A stretch of 17,643 bases of DNA from Chloroflexota bacterium (lineage in GTDB: Bacteria; Chloroflexota; Anaerolineae; Caldilineales; Caldilineaceae), in assembly GCA_003451595.1 (NCBI GenBank), contig DMDA01000064.1:69860-87502 (forward strand). Direction: 5' to 3'. The notes below the pieces were generated by a model. It saw nothing but the letters and a program-made list of their open reading frames with translations, did not search any database and was not told the DNA's origin. Below are positions 15,038 to 17,643 of the stretch, piece after piece; positions within the stretch are counted from its first letter, which is position 1, and every line of letters begins with the position of its first letter. The translations under genes were made by a program, and so were the position numbers.

Positions 15038-16255
15038 GTGCGATCTCCAATATCACAATCTACGCTCTCCTTTCGCCGTCTCATCGGCACCAGCGTGGCG
15101 GCGAAACTGCTTGTCGACATTGGCGCACAGATATTCAACCCCTTTCTGCCCGTGATCGCCGCCGGGCTGGGCATGAGCGTGGTCGAGCTGGGGCGGCTGG
15201 TGGGGCTGCGCAGCGCAATGGGCATCTTTGCGCCGATCAGCGGCGCGCTCTCCGACCGCCACGGCTACCGCGTGGTGATTCGCGGTGCGCTGCTGCTGAG
15301 CGCAACGGGCTTTCTGCTGATCGGCGTGAGCAGCGCGCCGTGGATGGTCGCCCTCGCCATGATTTTGTCGGGGCTGGGCATGGGGGCGTTCGTGCCCAAC
15401 TTGCAGGCATTCGTCAGCAGCCGGCTGGCATACAACCTGCGCGCACGTGGGCTGGGCATGATCGAATATTCCTGGGCGCTCACGGGCATCTTTGGGCTGT
15501 CGGCGGTCGGCTTCCTGATCGCGGCGACGAGCTGGCGCACCCCCTTCTTCCTGCTTGCAGCGGGCATGGTGGCGATGAGCTTTGTCTTCGGCGCCATGCC
15601 TGGTATCCAGCGCACGCGACCAGCGCCGCCAGAACCGGGCGCCGCTCGTCCATCCTGGCGCGCACGCGTGGCGGCGGTTGTGGTCGTGGACAGCAATCGT
15701 CGCTCGACCTACGCCACGATCCTGGCGGGCGCGCTCAGCTATTTTGCGTCCATGCAGGTGATGATCGCGCACGGTGCGTGGCTGGCGGATCAGTACGGGC
15801 TGGAGGCGGCGGCGCTGGGTGCGGTGGCGTTCGTGCTCGGCTGGTTCGACCTAACAGCGAGCGTCTCGGTCAGCCTCTTCACCGACCGCATCGGCAAGAA
15901 GCGCAGCGTGTTGATCGGCATTGTTGGCTCGCTGCTCGGTTATTTGCTGATGCCGGTGCTCAATGTCGGGCTGGTGGCGGCAGTGCTGATCATCGGCGTA
16001 GCGCGCGGCTTTTTTGAGTTCAATATCGTCAGCCACTTCCCGCTGCTGAGCGAACAGGCGCCCGTACAGCGTGGGCAGGTCATGACGCTGGGCGCGGCGG
16101 TGTCGCTGGTCGGCGCAACGGTGGCGGGCTTCACGGGGCCATGGCTACTGGTCAACTACGGTGTGGCGGCGCTGGCGTGGTCATCGGCGGTGGTCGTCAC
16201 CGTTTCGCTGCTGACGGTCACGTTCCTGGTGCAGGAGCGCCCAGAAACGCCGTGA
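15038..16255 (+). CDS. Major facilitator superfamily transporter
   Basis: A 405-residue, twelve-helix secondary transporter; substrate is unknown, and drug or sugar efflux is typical for this layout. The first half carries the MFS loop 2-3 motif as GALSDRHGYRVVIR, and its counterpart in the second half is FTDRIGKKRSVLIG. Helical hairpins are separated by a cytosolic central loop rich in Arg and Pro (around 190-220). The start is GTG 15038, the only ATG/GTG/TTG codon in frame between the promoter and the first membrane helix; AAAGG 12 bp upstream is a weak ribosome site. Its 3' end overlaps the convergent metalloenzyme gene by 38 bp. It follows the kinase/lyase operon with its own promoter, so a shared role is not implied. 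Confidence 0.85.
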   Translation: MRSPISQSTLSFRRLIGTSVAAKLLVDIGAQIFNPFLPVIAAGLGMSVVELGRLVGLRSAMGIFAPISGALSDRHGYRVVIRGALLLSATGFLLIGVSSAPWMVALAMILSGLGMGAFVPNLQAFVSSRLAYNLRARGLGMIEYSWALTGIFGLSAVGFLIAATSWRTPFFLLAAGMVAMSFVFGAMPGIQRTRPAPPEPGAARPSWRARVAAVVVVDSNRRSTYATILAGALSYFASMQVMIAHGAWLADQYGLEAAALGAVAFVLGWFDLTASVSVSLFTDRIGKKRSVLIGIVGSLLGYLLMPVLNVGLVAAVLIIGVARGFFEFNIVSHFPLLSEQAPVQRGQVMTLGAAVSLVGATVAGFTGPWLLVNYGVAALAWSSAVVVTVSLLTVTFLVQERPETP

Positions 16256-17156
16256 TCACGGGGGCGAAGCTGGTCAGATCGACGATTTGCGCGGCGTAAC
16301 GCTGGCGGTCGGCGCCGAGCAGCAGCGTCAACGCCGGGTTGGTCGTGTGCTTGCCGTGGCGACAATCCTCGACGTTGCCGTGGTCGCTGGCGACGATGAT
16401 CAGCGTCTGCGTCAGGTCGGCGACGGCGAGCAGCCCGGCAAGAAAGCCGTCGAAGCGCGCCAGAAACGCCACTGCGCCATCACGGTTGCGCGCATGACCG
16501 AGCACATCGGTCATCCACACCTCGAAAAAGACAAAATCGTGCGGCTGACTGAGTTGCCATAGCACTCGCCCGGCTTCCTGCGGCGTGTAGACCGGCGCAT
16601 CAGTATAGCCAAGCTCGCCGCGCCAGCCCTCGCCCGTGAAGTCCGCCGACAGCGCACGCCCGGCGCACAGATCGGCGTAGGTCAGCAACTCCTGGCCGGC
16701 GACGGTCGCTGCATAGGGCACGGCGCTGAGCAATCGCCTTCCGCGCTGGACTGCATCGAAATAGCCCTGCGGATAGGCATTGCAGAAATAGGCGCTGCGC
16801 CCCGCCAGGGTGAGCCGGTGAAAGATGCTGCCCTCGTCCAGGATGGTGCGCACGCGTGCGTCGGGACGCGGCCCAAAATGCTCACCGAGACGTTGCGCCG
16901 CGTTGATGCCGGTAAGGATGGCCGCCTGGCCGGTTGCGCTCTGCGGACGACCGGCTACACCCAGGCAGGCGTCGGTTGGGATCAACTCGGCATGGGCGGT
17001 GGAGAGGCGTCCAGTGGCAGCAACCGGGCGGCGACCAGCCAGCAGCGCCGCCAGCGTCGGGTAGGCGTCCACCGCCAGCGGATTGACCGCCGGATCATCG
17101 TCACCCAGCCCGACGCCGTCCAGGAACAGAAAGAGCACGCGGCGCTGCGACGTCAT
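16218..17156 (-). CDS. Alkaline-phosphatase-superfamily metalloenzyme (phosphopentomutase/iPGM-like)
   Basis: The 312-residue protein has the metalloenzyme fold shared by cofactor-independent phosphoglycerate mutase, phosphopentomutase and alkaline phosphatase. Expected two-metal ligands are visible: Asp13 in FLFLDGVGLGDDD, Ser73 in GRPQSATGQAAILTGINA at the nucleophile position, Asp217 and His221 in WMTDVLGHA, Asp258-His259 in VASDHGNVED, and His270 in GKHTTNP. It is shorter than phosphopentomutase or iPGM because no large inserted domain is evident, so it is more likely a phosphohydrolase or transferase of unknown substrate. ATG 17156 overlaps the stop of the upstream S9 remnant as ATGA, indicating translational coupling. 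The 3' end overlaps the MFS gene on the other strand. Confidence 0.88.
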   Translation of the reverse strand: MTSQRRVLFLFLDGVGLGDDDPAVNPLAVDAYPTLAALLAGRRPVAATGRLSTAHAELIPTDACLGVAGRPQSATGQAAILTGINAAQRLGEHFGPRPDARVRTILDEGSIFHRLTLAGRSAYFCNAYPQGYFDAVQRGRRLLSAVPYAATVAGQELLTYADLCAGRALSADFTGEGWRGELGYTDAPVYTPQEAGRVLWQLSQPHDFVFFEVWMTDVLGHARNRDGAVAFLARFDGFLAGLLAVADLTQTLIIVASDHGNVEDCRHGKHTTNPALTLLLGADRQRYAAQIVDLTSFAPVITAFLGAPAPGT

Positions 17157-17425
17157 CCGACGTCCCCGCTGCGACGCGGCAGGTTCTCGATGTCGATCTC
17201 TGGCAGTTCGTCGGCAGGTGTCATGCCGAGTACGCGGGCGTAGAAATAGAGTTCAGCTTGCCGCGAGTGAATGATATTCTCCGCGCGGCGGAAGCCATGA
17301 CCCTCGCCGGCGTAGGCGACATAGGCCACCGGAATCCCCTGCTTGCGTAGCGCGTCCACCTTCATCTCCGCCGTGATCGGCGAGCGCCAGGAACCGTAGG
17401 AAGCCACCATTCGCTTTGTCATCAT
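17153..17425 (-). pseudogene. S9 prolyl oligopeptidase remnant with in-frame internal deletion
   Basis: This 90-residue frame joins two ends of an S9 peptidase that is normally about 600-650 residues long. Residues 1-20 (MTKRMVASYGSWRSPITAE) match the usual N-terminus of acylaminoacyl-peptidase-like proteins. Residues 22-90 (KVDALRKQGIPVAYVAYAG, EGHGFRRAENI, ELYFYARVLG) match the last part of the catalytic domain, with the triad histidine at His43. The beta-propeller and the catalytic Ser and Asp are absent, so it cannot be a working peptidase. The join lies near 17354-17374, around an AEM tripeptide that both parental segments commonly contain. No ribosome site is seen before ATG 17425, and a repeat hairpin lies 14 bp upstream. 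The stop overlaps the metalloenzyme start. An assembly collapse is an alternative to a real deletion. Confidence 0.75.
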
Positions 17426-17438
17426 TTACACCGCAATC

Positions 17439-17461
17439 GTAGACGCCGCTCGCAGCGGCGT
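17439..17461 (+). repeat. REP-like palindrome A1 (GTAG-footed hairpin)
   Basis: A GTAG tetranucleotide is followed by a perfect 8-bp hairpin: arm ACGCCGCT, loop CGC, arm AGCGGCGT. A GTAG foot beside a GC-rich hairpin is the layout of bacterial REP elements recognised by RAYT transposases. No RAYT gene is in the window. Confidence 0.7.
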
Positions 17462-17464
17462 GTC

Positions 17465-17504
17465 TTTCGTCGCACCAGCAGCCATTTCGTCGCACCAACA
17501 GCCA
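17465..17504. repeat. Two 20-bp tandem sub-repeats
   Basis: 17465-17484 and 17485-17504 are tandem 20-bp units, both starting TTTCGTCGCACCA and ending CAGCCA, that differ at one base. The same pair occurs in the second 82-bp copy (17589-17628). They read as non-coding filler attached to the palindrome. Confidence 0.85.
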
Positions 17505-17520
17505 TGCGTCAACCAGAACC

Positions 17521-17543
17521 GTGCGGCTGCGAGCCGCACCTAC
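17521..17543 (-). repeat. REP-like palindrome B, opposite orientation
   Basis: Read on the minus strand this is GTAG followed by arm GTGCGGCT, loop CGC, arm AGCCGCAC. It has the same architecture as palindromes A1 and A2. Three positions of each arm differ from type A and every change is matched in the other arm. Its inverted orientation between two type A copies resembles a BIME cluster. Confidence 0.7.
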
Positions 17544-17561
17544 AAGACGCCGCCGTTGCAC

Positions 17562-17643
17562 CGTAGACGCCGCTCGCAGCGGCGTGTCTTTCGTCGCACC
17601 AGCAGCCATTTCGTCGCACCAACATCCATGCGTCAACCAGAAC
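17562..17643. repeat. 82-bp direct repeat, copy 2 (reaches window end)
   Basis: Second copy of the 82-bp unit, identical to 17438-17519 except T at 17625. It reaches the last base of the window, so the array may continue beyond it. Confidence 0.95.
17563..17585 (+). repeat. REP-like palindrome A2
   Basis: Identical to palindrome A1: GTAG, arm ACGCCGCT, loop CGC, arm AGCGGCGT, in the same orientation as A1 and opposite to palindrome B. Confidence 0.7.

Larger units (their letters stand above)
17438..17519. repeat. 82-bp direct repeat, copy 1
   Basis: This 82-bp unit recurs at 17562-17643 with one difference (G at 17501, T at 17625). It consists of a GTAG-footed hairpin followed by two 20-bp sub-repeats and a short tail. 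The copies are 124 bp apart start to start. Confidence 0.95.

Noticed and set aside
17253..17636. 127-residue minus-strand open frame through the repeats
   Set aside because: It consists of translated repeats, overlaps the S9 remnant in another frame and has no family-like sequence.
17438..17643. Direct repeats as a CRISPR array
   Set aside because: Two 82-bp units with one 42-bp spacer that contains its own palindrome do not fit CRISPR geometry, and no cas gene is present.

Overview
The window is a bacterial chromosome segment of high GC content (roughly 60%) carrying twelve protein genes, one broken gene, one tRNA and a terminal repeat cluster. The mix of genes (a UPF0182 membrane protein, an HtrA protease with a C-terminal PepSY-like domain, a family-5 solute-binding lipoprotein, FGGY kinase, sphingosine-phosphate-lyase-like enzyme, S9 peptidase remnant) and the codon use resemble Chloroflexota (Caldilinea/Anaerolinea-like or Roseiflexus-like). 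This assignment is inference; no rRNA or other marker gene is present.

Layout. 1-4.6 kb, minus strand: an HtrA-family membrane-anchored protease and a large UPF0182 membrane protein, probably separately transcribed. 4.9-6.5 kb, plus strand: a small helical protein of unknown function, probably read from a leaderless mRNA, followed after 13 bp by a GT-B glycosyltransferase. 6.6-9.9 kb, minus strand: an orphan peptide/nickel-type solute-binding lipoprotein, then an OsmC-family peroxiredoxin-like protein and a thioredoxin-reductase-like flavoprotein. The last two look like a thiol redox unit, closed by a strong intrinsic terminator whose hairpin also contains an extended -10 promoter facing the lipoprotein gene. 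9.9-10.9 kb: a purine/pyrimidine-asymmetric spacer, a hemolysin III/PAQR membrane protein, and tRNA-Arg(TCG). The tRNA has a near-perfect promoter and lies only 19 bp upstream of the hemolysin III gene, so the two are probably co-transcribed.

11-14.9 kb, plus strand: a tight operon of FGGY carbohydrate kinase, PLP-dependent sphingosine-1-phosphate-lyase-like enzyme and deoxynucleoside-kinase-like protein. A phosphorylating enzyme placed immediately before a C-C lyase that acts on phosphorylated substrates suggests an uncharacterised catabolic or salvage pathway. 15-17.4 kb: an MFS transporter that converges on and overlaps an alkaline-phosphatase-superfamily metalloenzyme (phosphopentomutase/iPGM fold). 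The metalloenzyme is translationally coupled (ATGA) to what appears to be an S9 prolyl oligopeptidase reduced to its first ~20 and last ~70 residues by an in-frame internal deletion.

17.44-17.64 kb: non-coding repeats. Two 82-bp direct repeats are separated by 42 bp. Three GTAG-footed hairpins in alternating orientation look like REP/BIME elements, and the two hairpin types differ only by compensated base changes. The array runs off the window end.

The points most worth following up are the kinase/SPL/dNK operon, the flavoprotein with degraded NADPH motifs beside OsmC, the S9 deletion remnant, the REP-like array, and the tRNA-led hemolysin III transcript.
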